Shown here: positions 1 through 8,043 of the stretch, piece after piece
How the letters are laid out: each line of letters begins with the position of its first letter
How positions within the stretch are numbered: the first letter of the stretch is position 1
NCBI GenBank assembly: GCA_024743405.1
Contig: JANSWP010000011.1
Location: forward strand, 50,502 to 114,501
Reading direction: 5' to 3'
DNA: 64,000 nucleotides
Source of the DNA: Bacteroidota bacterium
GTDB lineage: Bacteria > Bacteroidota > Bacteroidia > Chitinophagales > Saprospiraceae
Notes under the pieces: generated by a model
Seen by the model: the letters and a program-made list of their open reading frames with translations, nothing else
What the model was told of the DNA's origin: nothing
Database searches by the model: none
Position numbers and translations under genes: made by a program

Positions 1-1344
1 GTAACTGCTTATTTTACCGAAGATTTACCTCCACAATTGCAGAAATTGAAGGATGATTTTAGAGAGAAATTGGTGGAATATTCTAATAGCTCAAATGGAA
101 ATTTAGATTTCACCTTCATCGATCCAAGTGAGAATGATGCGTCAAAACAAACGGCCATGCAAAATGGGGTAATGCCTGTGCCTGTGCAAATGAGGGAAAA
201 AGATCAAGTCAAACAACAAGAGGTCTTTTTAGGGGCGATGTTAGAATTAGGAGAACAAAAAGAAGTGATTCCGGTGATTGCTTCTGGAACTGGGATGGAG
301 TATGCACTAACTACAGCCATCAAAAAAATGACGGTAGTGGATAAACCATCTATTGGTTTAATTCAAGGGCATGGAGAACCAGGTTTGCAAGAATTAGAAA
401 GTGTATACGCACAGTTATCAATACTTTATAATGTTGAGAATATTGATTTAAATTCAGAAACGACCATTCCAGATCGCTTTAGAACGGTAGCATTGGTAGC
501 TCCTTCTGATTCAATTCCCCCAGACCACTTTTCTAAATTAGATGATTACCTAGGTCGTGGCGGTAATTTAATGGTTGGAATCAATGCAGTTAATGGTGAT
601 TTTCAAACAGCTCAAGGGTCGGCTTTAACGACTGGTTTAGAGACTTGGTTGGCTCAAAAAGGATTAATTGTTGATCCTTCCTTCGTAATTGATGCGAATT
701 GTGGGACAGTAAATGTTCAGCGCCAACAAGGAATGTTTAGGTTCCAAACACCTGTTCAGTTTCCATTTTTGCCGTTGATTTCAAATTTTCCTGAGCATCC
801 CATTACGAAAGGTTTAGAGCAAATCGTAATGGTTTTTGCCAGTAATATTAGGTTCACAGGTGATAGCACTAAAACGTTTACACCAATTGCCTTATCTTCT
901 GAAAAATCAGGTTCTATTAATGTTCCAACCAATTTCGATGTGAACAAACAATGGTCACAAGCTGATTTTCCTATTAGTAACCTGGTGGTAGGAGGGATCT
1001 TAGAAGGAAATTTAGTCGGTGATATGCCATCTAAAATTGTCTTATTTGGTGATGGTGATTTTCCTACACAAGGTGGAGGGCAAAATTCGGATAATGCTAA
1101 TTTAATGTCTAATGCAATTGATTGGTTATCTGATGACACAGGGCTTATTGAATTGAGAACGAAAGGAGTAGTAACTCGTCCAATAAAAGAGGAGTACCTG
1201 GGAGATGAGAACGAAGGCAAACGAAATACCTTGAAATTTCTCAATTTTGGATTACCTATTTTTCTTCTTTTAATGTTTGGATTGTATCGTTTCCAAAGAC
1301 AGAGCAGAATTAGAAAGCAGAGAGAATCAGTTAGTTACGCCTAA
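1..1344 (+). CDS. gldG: GldG, gliding-motility ABC transporter auxiliary protein (5' end missing)
   Basis: The reading frame is open from base 1, so the protein enters the window already in frame; 447 residues are visible. The first visible residues (VTAYFTEDLPPQL) match the start of the periplasmic ABC-transporter-associated domain of GldG/DUF4350-type proteins. The last ~35 residues hold one transmembrane segment (FLNFGLPIFLLLMFGLYRF) followed by a basic cytoplasmic tail, as in GldG. In Bacteroidota GldG works with GldA and GldF as a membrane complex needed for gliding; gldF would be expected just upstream, outside the window. A DUF4340 gene follows 81 bases downstream, a pairing known for this transporter family. 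Family assignment is good; a role in gliding in this organism is inferred. Confidence 0.85.
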   Translation, partial: VTAYFTEDLPPQLQKLKDDFREKLVEYSNSSNGNLDFTFIDPSENDASKQTAMQNGVMPVPVQMREKDQVKQQEVFLGAMLELGEQKEVIPVIASGTGMEYALTTAIKKMTVVDKPSIGLIQGHGEPGLQELESVYAQLSILYNVENIDLNSETTIPDRFRTVALVAPSDSIPPDHFSKLDDYLGRGGNLMVGINAVNGDFQTAQGSALTTGLETWLAQKGLIVDPSFVIDANCGTVNVQRQQGMFRFQTPVQFPFLPLISNFPEHPITKGLEQIVMVFASNIRFTGDSTKTFTPIALSSEKSGSINVPTNFDVNKQWSQADFPISNLVVGGILEGNLVGDMPSKIVLFGDGDFPTQGGGQNSDNANLMSNAIDWLSDDTGLIELRTKGVVTRPIKEEYLGDENEGKRNTLKFLNFGLPIFLLLMFGLYRFQRQSRIRKQRESVSYA

Positions 1345-1425
1345 AAATGATTTTTCGGATTCTGCGTTTTTTAATTGATTAACGCAGAATCCATTCCAAA
1401 TTTTTGAACTCAGAACACAATCAAC

Positions 1426-2367
1426 ATGAATAATAAAACACTACTTATCATTTTTGTAGCCCTTTTAGCCGTTTATGGTATTTCTCAAATGGGTGGTGGC
1501 AAAAAAGACCGAAGCTTTAATACCGAACTAGTAAAACTGGACACTGCTTCCATCACTCGAATTGTTCTTTACCCCAAGGCAGATGATTTTGCTGAAGTTT
1601 CTTTGAGTAGAGAAACAGATGGTTGGATTGCCACCAAGGGGAATATTACAACCAAAGCTTTGGCAAATAATGTAAATTCTGTTTTAGCACAACTTGATTC
1701 TATAGGCGTCAAAAGAATCGCTGCTAAAAAACCCGAAAAGTGGGCAGAATATGAAGTGAACGAAAAGGAAGGGACAAGACTTCAAGTATATGCCGGGAGT
1801 GAACTGTTGAAAGATTTTATCATTGGAAGATTTGCCTTTAATCAACAAACAAGGCAAGCAACTTCATTTGTGCGTTTAACTGGTGAGGATGAAGTTTTTG
1901 CGGTAGATGGATTTTTGGCTATGTCTTTAGGGCAAAGTTTTGATGCCTTTAGAAATAAAGAATTGATCAAGTTGAATAAAGATGATGTTATGAGGTTATC
2001 TTATAAAATATTAGACAACGAATTCAATTTGAATAAATCTGGAGATGCAGGATGGCTAATGGATGGCGAGCTGCCAATAGATTCAACAACAATGGATAAT
2101 TTTATTAATGGATTATCGACGGTAAGTGGTACCACCTTTGTTGATGATTTTGATCCAGTTGCCAAAGCAAATACGTTACAAAATTCATTGACCATAAATG
2201 CTAATAATCTCCTTGAGCCCTTGACTATACATTGTTATGTTGACGCAAGTAGAGAAAAGCCTTTTATTATTCACTCAAGTTTGAATAAGGATGCCTATTT
2301 CGAAAGTGATTCAACAGGGATTTACAATCAATTATTTTTGGCAGCCAATGAGGTAATTGCTAAATGA
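1426..2367 (+). CDS. DUF4340 domain protein, membrane-anchored
   Basis: 313 residues with an N-terminal membrane anchor (about residues 4-20, LLIIFVALLAVYGISQ) and an extracytoplasmic beta-rich region typical of DUF4340, including the pattern of a per-residue difference statement (ASITRIVLYPK...GWIATKG). DUF4340 genes commonly sit directly after GldG-type ABC transporter subunits, as here, and are thought to be part of the same envelope complex; the biochemical role is unknown. The ATG is preceded by an A-rich stretch rather than a Shine-Dalgarno sequence, which is normal for Bacteroidota. A terminator follows at 2401, so gldG and this gene likely end one operon. Confidence 0.8.
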   Translation: MNNKTLLIIFVALLAVYGISQMGGGKKDRSFNTELVKLDTASITRIVLYPKADDFAEVSLSRETDGWIATKGNITTKALANNVNSVLAQLDSIGVKRIAAKKPEKWAEYEVNEKEGTRLQVYAGSELLKDFIIGRFAFNQQTRQATSFVRLTGEDEVFAVDGFLAMSLGQSFDAFRNKELIKLNKDDVMRLSYKILDNEFNLNKSGDAGWLMDGELPIDSTTMDNFINGLSTVSGTTFVDDFDPVAKANTLQNSLTINANNLLEPLTIHCYVDASREKPFIIHSSLNKDAYFESDSTGIYNQLFLAANEVIAK

Positions 2368-2400
2368 GACGAATAATCTGTTTTTAGTGAACGAATTTTC

Positions 2401-2442
2401 AAAAAAGGTTTATCATACCAAATAGGTAGGGTAAACCTTTTT
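2401..2442 (+). terminator. Rho-independent terminator after the DUF4340 gene
   Basis: AAAAAGGTTTA pairs with TAAACCTTTTT around a loop that contains its own small ATACC/GGTA pairing. It lies 34 bases after the stop codon and closes the gldG-DUF4340 unit. Confidence 0.7.
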
Positions 2443-2506
2443 AATTTTAAATTCTTCTTTGACCATGTTGTAGCGCCTAATTTCTCGTTTTGAATAAAAA
2501 ATAATC

Positions 2507-3214
2507 ATGAAAAAAATCTTCATTTTCTTCTTTTCTATTTTGATTATCAATTGCGTAAATGCTCAAATTGGGGTTTCAGCGGCATACAAGACTTTTAATG
2601 CTGAAGATTGGTTCTCACTGGAGGCACAATCAGATATTGAATCTTATAACGGTTACAATGTAGGGCTAGACTATTGGTTCCGTTTGAAAAATCAAAGAGT
2701 TGAATTTTTACCGGAGATTAGTTTTGGACAATCTTCAGGAGATTATGGGGCAGGCGAATTGAGTGCTCAATTTATCAACTTTCAGCTTAATACGAATATT
2801 TACTTTTTAGATTTTAATAATGACTGTAATTGTCCAACTTTTGATAAAGGAGGAAATTTTTTCACAAAGGGTTTTTTCGTCCAATTATCACCAGGATATA
2901 GTTTAATTAACCTTGAAAATAAAGTCGATACTGAAAATCCAACTTCTACTATTGAAGATTCAATTGGTGCTTTTGGATTTGGAATCGGAGCTGGACTTGA
3001 TTTCGGACTTTCTAAATTAATTACGGTGACGCCCATAGCAAGAATTCATTATTATCCGGAGGTAGAAACGGATATTTTTATTACCAAGCAGCCAGCAAAA
3101 ACGACTATTAAACAAATTTATTTAGGGCTGCATTTAAGTATCCGATGGAATGATGGCTCAAATACGAAAAGCCCACGAGGAGGTAGACCATTCGGTAAAA
3201 GAAGGCGGAGGTAA
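2507..3214 (+). CDS. Outer-membrane beta-barrel protein with Arg-rich C-terminus
   Basis: 235 residues. A signal peptide (MKKIFIFFFSILIINCVNAQ) is followed by alternating amphipathic strands with aromatic girdles (YNGYNVGLDYWFRL, FFVQLSPGYSLIN, IYLGLHLSIRW), the look of a small 8-10 strand outer-membrane barrel. No enzymatic motif is seen. Two cysteines (DCNC) sit in a probable loop. The last strand should end the barrel, but the protein continues with SPRGGRPFGKRRRR, an unusual strongly basic tail. Standing alone between a terminator and a palindromic repeat, it is probably monocistronic. General class is likely; function unknown. Confidence 0.7.
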   Translation: MKKIFIFFFSILIINCVNAQIGVSAAYKTFNAEDWFSLEAQSDIESYNGYNVGLDYWFRLKNQRVEFLPEISFGQSSGDYGAGELSAQFINFQLNTNIYFLDFNNDCNCPTFDKGGNFFTKGFFVQLSPGYSLINLENKVDTENPTSTIEDSIGAFGFGIGAGLDFGLSKLITVTPIARIHYYPEVETDIFITKQPAKTTIKQIYLGLHLSIRWNDGSNTKSPRGGRPFGKRRRR

Positions 3215-3230
3215 ATTAAAATTAAATCAG

Positions 3231-3388
3231 TGCTTGGACAGAAATAACTAACACATATTATGACGGACTATTTTTTCACCATATCTCGTTAAAAATACTC
3301 GCCATATCTACGGATATGCCTGTGCTTTTTGCCTCCTCTGGCAAAAAAATAGTTTTCCTCAAATATGGAACTTATTTATGTCCAAGCA
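3231..3388. repeat. Long imperfect palindrome E1 (type I ends, alpha core)
   Basis: 158 bp. Ends are inverted copies: TGCTTGGACAGAAATAA on the left, TTATTTATGTCCAAGCA on the right; the arms stay related for about 50 bp (ACTATTTTTT occurs in both). The exact centre is the hairpin CATATC-TACG-GATATG. The core (TCGTTAAAAATACTCGCC before, GCCTGTGCTTTTTGCCTC after the hairpin) is shared with the elements near 13.1, 33.9 and 47.4 kb. It lies between two convergent genes and overlaps the 3' end of the acetyltransferase gene. Confidence 0.85.
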
Positions 3389-3922
3389 CTTACCTTCTTT
3401 TATTTTAGAATATAAGATCGCATCTAATAATTCACCATCCTTCAAATAGGCTTTACGTAAATGCCCTTCTTTTTGGAAACCTGCTTTTTCCAAAACGCGA
3501 CTCGAACCGATGTTATGAATGAATACTTTAGCTGTGATTCGAACTAAAGGAAATTCTTCAAAACAAAATTCCGTAAATTTTGAGACTACTTGAGTCATTA
3601 TACCTTTATTCCAAAAGGGTTTGGCAAGCCAGTATCCAATTTCATCGGTGTGAGAATCGAGCCCACTGAGAATTAATCGTCCTATTCCTCCGATTTGTTC
3701 TCTCTTTGAATCTCTAATAACTAATTCGGTCTTGTTACCAATCTTTGCATATTTTTCAAATACGATATTCAACCATAAATCAGCAGATGCTTCGATATAC
3801 GGATGTGGTATGCTCAGGGTATTCTTATAAATATCTTCATCGTTTAAATATTTTAAAAGCGCAGCCTTATCTGATTTTCGGTATTCGGTTAGACTGATCG
3901 TATCATTGATTTTTATTTCCAT
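3359..3922 (-). CDS. GNAT-family acetyltransferase (RimJ/RimL-like)
   Basis: 187 residues with the ribosomal-protein-type GNAT fold: an N-terminal LTEYRKSDKAALLKYLND segment, IGYWLAKPFWNKGIMTQVV for the acetyl-CoA pyrophosphate loop (Q/R-x-x-G/A region), then the typical ITAKVFIHNIGSSRVLEKAGF(Q)KEG ending. Such enzymes move an acetyl group from acetyl-CoA to an amino group; the substrate cannot be told. The C-terminal residues KCLDINKFHI and the stop codon are encoded inside palindrome E1, so the original end of the protein was replaced when the element arrived. The core fold appears complete. Confidence 0.85.
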   Translation of the reverse strand: MEIKINDTISLTEYRKSDKAALLKYLNDEDIYKNTLSIPHPYIEASADLWLNIVFEKYAKIGNKTELVIRDSKREQIGGIGRLILSGLDSHTDEIGYWLAKPFWNKGIMTQVVSKFTEFCFEEFPLVRITAKVFIHNIGSSRVLEKAGFQKEGHLRKAYLKDGELLDAILYSKIKEGKCLDINKFHI

Positions 3923-4052
3923 ATTTTTATTTTTTATGATTCAGAAACCTGATTATTCAAAAAATAATTCAAAAAAGATAAAGTCATTTCCCCAAATTTG
4001 GGAACACAATTAGAATGTGTAATTTTCCGCCTGAAACCAAATATCTAAAATT

Positions 4053-4874
4053 ATGAAACAAGCATATTTTTTTTTATTCGTAATCCTATTGGTCTTTATA
4101 AATTGTAAAGTCAAAAAACCAACAGTCGATCAACCAGATAAAAAGGAGTGCATTGATCAAAATAAAGTAAACCCAGAGACAGTTTGTACGAAGGAATACA
4201 ACCCTGTCTGTGGTTGTGATGGTCAAACATATGGGAATGTTTGTGAAGCTGAAAAATCAGGCGTTCAATATTATACAACTGGTACTTGTGGTGATTGTGT
4301 GGATGCTTCCAAAATAAATCCAGAACAGATTTGTCCAATGAATTTTCAACCAGTTTGTGGTTGTAACAATGTAACTTATGGGAACACTTGTCAAGCTAAT
4401 GCAGCGGGAGTAACCTCTTGGAAAGAAGGAGCTTGTGAAGAATGTATCGATCCAAATCCGAAACAGTCTCCTTGTACACGGGAATATCGACCTGTCTGTG
4501 GTTGTGATGGAAAAGAATATGCTAATGTTTGCGTAGCTAAAAATGCAGGTGTAAAAACTTGGACGAATGGAAAGTGCGGAGAATGTATAGATCCAAACTT
4601 GAAAAGTAATAAAGGGTGCCCTGAAAATTGGAAGCCAGTCTGTGGTTGTGATGGCAAGACTTATGGGAATGAATGTGAAGCAAAAAATGCAGGATTGAAA
4701 AATTGGATAGAAGGGGAATGTGGAGAATGTATTGACCCTAATTTAAGAAGTAATAGAGGATGTCCTGAAAATTGGAAGCCAGTCTGTGGTTGTGATGGCA
4801 AAACCTATGGAAATGAATGTGAAGCGAAAAGAGCAGGGGTTAAAAAATGGGTAGCTGGAGAATGCAATAAATAA
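4053..4874 (+). CDS. Lipoprotein with five Kazal-type inhibitor domains
   Basis: 273 residues. The signal peptide ends in a lipobox (VFINC, Cys18). The rest is five tandem modules of about 45-48 residues, each with six cysteines in the order C...C..(Y/W)xPVCGCDG(K/Q)(T/E)YGN.C...C, the signature of Kazal serine-protease inhibitors (PVCGCDGKTYGNEC in modules 4 and 5; PVCGCNNVTYGNTC in module 2). Modules 4 and 5 are nearly identical, so they look like a recent duplication. A surface lipoprotein blocking extracellular proteases is the natural inference; target proteases are unknown. An outer-membrane barrel gene follows 10 bases downstream and is probably co-transcribed. CCCAAATTTGGG at 3991-4002, in the upstream region, is a perfect 12-bp palindrome. 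Confidence 0.9.
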   Translation: MKQAYFFLFVILLVFINCKVKKPTVDQPDKKECIDQNKVNPETVCTKEYNPVCGCDGQTYGNVCEAEKSGVQYYTTGTCGDCVDASKINPEQICPMNFQPVCGCNNVTYGNTCQANAAGVTSWKEGACEECIDPNPKQSPCTREYRPVCGCDGKEYANVCVAKNAGVKTWTNGKCGECIDPNLKSNKGCPENWKPVCGCDGKTYGNECEAKNAGLKNWIEGECGECIDPNLRSNRGCPENWKPVCGCDGKTYGNECEAKRAGVKKWVAGECNK

Positions 4875-4884
4875 AATAGTAACT

Positions 4885-5631
4885 ATGTATAAATTATTGA
4901 TTTTTAGTTTTTTGATTTTGGTCTCTTTTGAAATAGATGCTCAGTCCAGAAGGAATGATGGAAAGATTATGGCTGCAAATTTTTCTTATTCGTATCATAT
5001 TCCATTAGGAGATTTGGCAGATAGATTTGGCAATAATTTTAGTGCTGGGGGGGGATTTGATTATATCACAAAAAATAATTTTATTCTTGGGGTTCAAGCC
5101 AATGTACATTTTGGCAATGATGTCAAAGAAAATGTCTTGAGCACATTCACTGATTCTGACCCCATTATTTTTGGTGATTTTGGTGCGACTTCCGGAATTC
5201 TATTGAGAGAACGAGGACTTTATTTAGATGGACATATTGGGAAGTTATTTCCTCTTAGAGCCTTTAATAAGAGATCTGGTATACGAGTTACCTTGGGAAT
5301 GGGATTGTTCCAACATAAAATTAGAATTCAAGATGATCCCCAAGTTGTCGTTTCTTCTTTGGCTGGTGATTATAAAAAAGGATATGATCGATTGACTAAT
5401 GGTTTGGCGATAACAGAGTTTATTGGTTATCAGCATTTTGCAAAAAATAGGCTTATCAACTTTTATGCGGGTATAGAACTAACTCAAGGTTTTACTCAAA
5501 ATCGTCGAGACTATAACTTTGATACTTTTGAAAGAGATGATGCCAAGCGTTTTGATGGTTTGGTTGGATTTAAATTAGGTTGGGTTTTGCCATTTTATTT
5601 AAGTGACAATCCAGATGAAATTTTTTATTGA
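4885..5631 (+). CDS. Outer-membrane beta-barrel protein
   Basis: 248 residues. Signal peptide MYKLLIFSFLILVSFEIDAQ, then a barrel-like series of strands: NFSYSYHIPLGDLADRF near the N-terminus (a common start of Bacteroidota porin-like proteins), FILGVQANVHFG, IRVTLGMGLFQHKIRIQ, LINFYAGIELTQGF, and a last strand FKLGWVLPFYL. No catalytic signature. It is sandwiched between the Kazal lipoprotein (10-base gap) and waaA (TTGA overlap), so the three are likely one transcript. It may anchor or partner the Kazal lipoprotein, but that is only context. Confidence 0.75.
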   Translation: MYKLLIFSFLILVSFEIDAQSRRNDGKIMAANFSYSYHIPLGDLADRFGNNFSAGGGFDYITKNNFILGVQANVHFGNDVKENVLSTFTDSDPIIFGDFGATSGILLRERGLYLDGHIGKLFPLRAFNKRSGIRVTLGMGLFQHKIRIQDDPQVVVSSLAGDYKKGYDRLTNGLAITEFIGYQHFAKNRLINFYAGIELTQGFTQNRRDYNFDTFERDDAKRFDGLVGFKLGWVLPFYLSDNPDEIFY

Positions 5632-6992
5632 CACACTGGTCGGAAGTGAAATTTCCACCAAGTAAAATCGTAAAAGATCAATTGAAATTTAAGCAATACC
5701 TTTTGTCTATATCTATATTCCTTTACAAACTAGCCACACAAAGTTATTTTATTGCCATCAAGTTTATGTCCCTTTTTCAGGTCAAAGCTCGACTTTGGAC
5801 CAATGGACGTAAAGGGATTTTTGATCTTTTGAAAAAAGATTTCAAGAGTCAAACAGCTCCTATTATTTGGATGCATTGTGCCTCTTTGGGTGAATTTGAA
5901 CAAGGAAGACCATTCATAGAATTGATTAAGTCTGAATTTCCTCAATGGAAAGTGTTACTAACTTTTTTTTCGCCTTCTGGCTATGAAATTCGAAAAAATT
6001 ACGAATTGGCAGATTACACTTATTATTTGCCAGAAGACTCCAAAAAGAATGCTAAAATTTTTTTGGAAATAACGAAACCATCTATTGCTATTTTTGTCAA
6101 ATATGAATTTTGGTATTTCATTTTGAAATCTCTAAAATCTAAAGAAATACCAATCTTTCTTATCTCGTCAATATTCCGAAATAATCAGCTTTTTTTTAAA
6201 AAGGGATTCAATTATCTACATTTAGAAATGTTGGGATGTTTTGATCATATTTTTGTACAAAATGAAAGTTCTCAAAGACTATTAAATGGAATTCAAATTG
6301 CTAACGTTTCCGTTACAGGAGACACAAGGATAGATAGAGTACTTACTATTTCAAAAAACAAAACAACCTACCCGATAATAGAATCATTTTGTGGCAACCA
6401 TAAGATTTTAATTTGTGGAAGCACTTGGTCAAAAGATGAATCTATTTTAACTGGATTTATTAATAATTATAAAGGCAATGATTGGCGTTGGATAATAGCA
6501 CCTCATGATATACAAAAAGCTCATATACAAGAGTTTGAAAGTAAGTTGGAGATTGCTTTTTGGAAATATTCTGAATTAGAAGGGCAGACAGATTTTGAAG
6601 ATCGAAATGTTTTGATCATTGATAATATTGGGATGCTTTCGAGTCTTTACCAATATGGAGATTTAGCATATATAGGAGGAGGTTTCGGAGCAGGTATACA
6701 TAATATATTGGAACCAGGAGCTTTTGGATTACCCATTATTTTTGGAACTAAATTTCAAAAATTTGAGGAAGCTAATTTTTTGATAAGAAATGGTGGAGCA
6801 TTCTCGGTTTCAAATGAAAAAGTTTTACAAGAAGTATTTGAAAAGTTGAAAAATAAGGAGTCGTATTTACAATCTTCAAGGGTTGTACAAAATTATTTGA
6901 AATCAAACGAAGGGGCGACAAGAAAAATATTAACTAAACTTCGACCCAACTTTGAAAAAGTTAATAATGAATCATTCAAAAAATATATTTGA
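5628..6992 (+). CDS. waaA: 3-deoxy-D-manno-octulosonic acid transferase (Kdo transferase)
   Basis: Transfers Kdo from CMP-Kdo to lipid A precursors at the inner membrane, the first step of LPS core assembly. Seen: an N-terminal hydrophobic anchor, ARLWTNGRKGIFD, WMHCASLGEFEQGRPFIE (the conserved catalytic-glutamate region), KYEFWYFILK, GDTRIDRVL, and the C-terminal donor site YIGGGFGAGIHNILEPGAFGLPIIFG. Length is normal for the GT30 family. The start is uncertain: there is no ATG before residue 47. The TTG at 5628 overlaps the previous stop (TTGA coupling); a TTG at 5703 would give the family's usual N-terminus. The kinase gene of heptose synthesis overlaps its 3' end. Confidence 0.93.
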   Translation: MTHWSEVKFPPSKIVKDQLKFKQYLLSISIFLYKLATQSYFIAIKFMSLFQVKARLWTNGRKGIFDLLKKDFKSQTAPIIWMHCASLGEFEQGRPFIELIKSEFPQWKVLLTFFSPSGYEIRKNYELADYTYYLPEDSKKNAKIFLEITKPSIAIFVKYEFWYFILKSLKSKEIPIFLISSIFRNNQLFFKKGFNYLHLEMLGCFDHIFVQNESSQRLLNGIQIANVSVTGDTRIDRVLTISKNKTTYPIIESFCGNHKILICGSTWSKDESILTGFINNYKGNDWRWIIAPHDIQKAHIQEFESKLEIAFWKYSELEGQTDFEDRNVLIIDNIGMLSSLYQYGDLAYIGGGFGAGIHNILEPGAFGLPIIFGTKFQKFEEANFLIRNGGAFSVSNEKVLQEVFEKLKNKESYLQSSRVVQNYLKSNEGATRKILTKLRPNFEKVNNESFKKYI

Positions 6993-7944
6993 TGCTTTTA
7001 ATTCGGTAAAAGTCTTGGTGATAGGAGATGTAATGATCGACCGATACTTAATAGGAAATGTAACAAGGATTTCGCCAGAAGCACCTGTTCCGATTATAGA
7101 CTCTTTGGAGGAAGAGGAACGACTTGGAGGAGCGGCCAATGTGGCTTTGAATATTTCTGCATTAGGTGCAAAACCCATTTTATGTAGTGTAATTGGTCAT
7201 GATAAATCTGGCGTTCGATATTTAGAAATTATGCAAGAAAACGGTTTGGAAACAGCAGGGATTATTCAATCTAGACGCCGAATAACGACTTCTAAAACCC
7301 GTGTGATTGCTGGTGGGCAACACTTACTGAGAGTGGATAGAGAGCACAAGAATGATTTGGAAGAGATAGATGAGACTGTGTTTTTAGAATCAGTTATTAA
7401 AATTTTAGACACTCAAAAGATAGATGTTATCTTATTTCAAGATTACAATAAAGGAGTCCTTACCAAAAAGGTAATAAAAGAAGTCATTTCAAAATCTCAT
7501 GGGTTACAAATACCAACAGTGGTTGATCCAAAATTCAAAAATTTTTGGAACTATAATGGAGTCACTTTAATCAAGCCAAATTTGAAAGAAATTAGAGATG
7601 CTTTAAATCAAGAGGTTTTAGTGACGCTTGATTCACTGGATAAAGCTTGCCAGAAATTAATGGAAAGACTTGAAAATCGTATCTCCTTGATTACTTTATC
7701 TGAATATGGTATTTATTTTAATGAAGGGAAGGATGGAAAAATATTACCAACAAAAAGTCGTGATATTGCGGATGTTTGTGGAGCTGGCGATACAGTTATA
7801 AGTACCACAGCTTTGGGTATAGCAATTGGATTAGGGGTAGCCGAAATTGCAAAACTTGCCAATTTGGCCGGAGGGCAAGTGTGTGAAAAAGTGGGAGTTG
7901 TTCAAGTTGATAAGAAGCGATTATTTGAAGAGTTTGGGAATTAA
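6967..7944 (+). CDS. hldE1: D-glycero-beta-D-manno-heptose-7-phosphate kinase domain protein
   Basis: 325 residues of the PfkB carbohydrate-kinase fold, corresponding to domain I of HldE (RfaE1), which phosphorylates heptose-7-phosphate at C1 in ADP-heptose synthesis. Visible signatures: VLVIGDVMIDRYLIG at the N-terminus, RLGGAANVALNISALGA (first PfkB signature) and DVCGAGDTVISTTALG (second signature, with the catalytic aspartate in GAGD). The nucleotidyltransferase domain II is absent, so it must be a separate gene elsewhere. I chose the ATG at 6967 because it directly precedes conserved sequence. It overlaps waaA by 26 bases, indicating a shared LPS-core operon. Confidence 0.9.
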   Translation: MNHSKNIFDAFNSVKVLVIGDVMIDRYLIGNVTRISPEAPVPIIDSLEEEERLGGAANVALNISALGAKPILCSVIGHDKSGVRYLEIMQENGLETAGIIQSRRRITTSKTRVIAGGQHLLRVDREHKNDLEEIDETVFLESVIKILDTQKIDVILFQDYNKGVLTKKVIKEVISKSHGLQIPTVVDPKFKNFWNYNGVTLIKPNLKEIRDALNQEVLVTLDSLDKACQKLMERLENRISLITLSEYGIYFNEGKDGKILPTKSRDIADVCGAGDTVISTTALGIAIGLGVAEIAKLANLAGGQVCEKVGVVQVDKKRLFEEFGN

Positions 7945-8043
7945 TATTCCATATGATTTTTTGTAATTGGTTTGACCAACCTTTTTGAAAAGGTTTATTT
8001 TCTTGAAGGATTTGCATACTTTGAGTTTCCTAAATTGAAGGTT

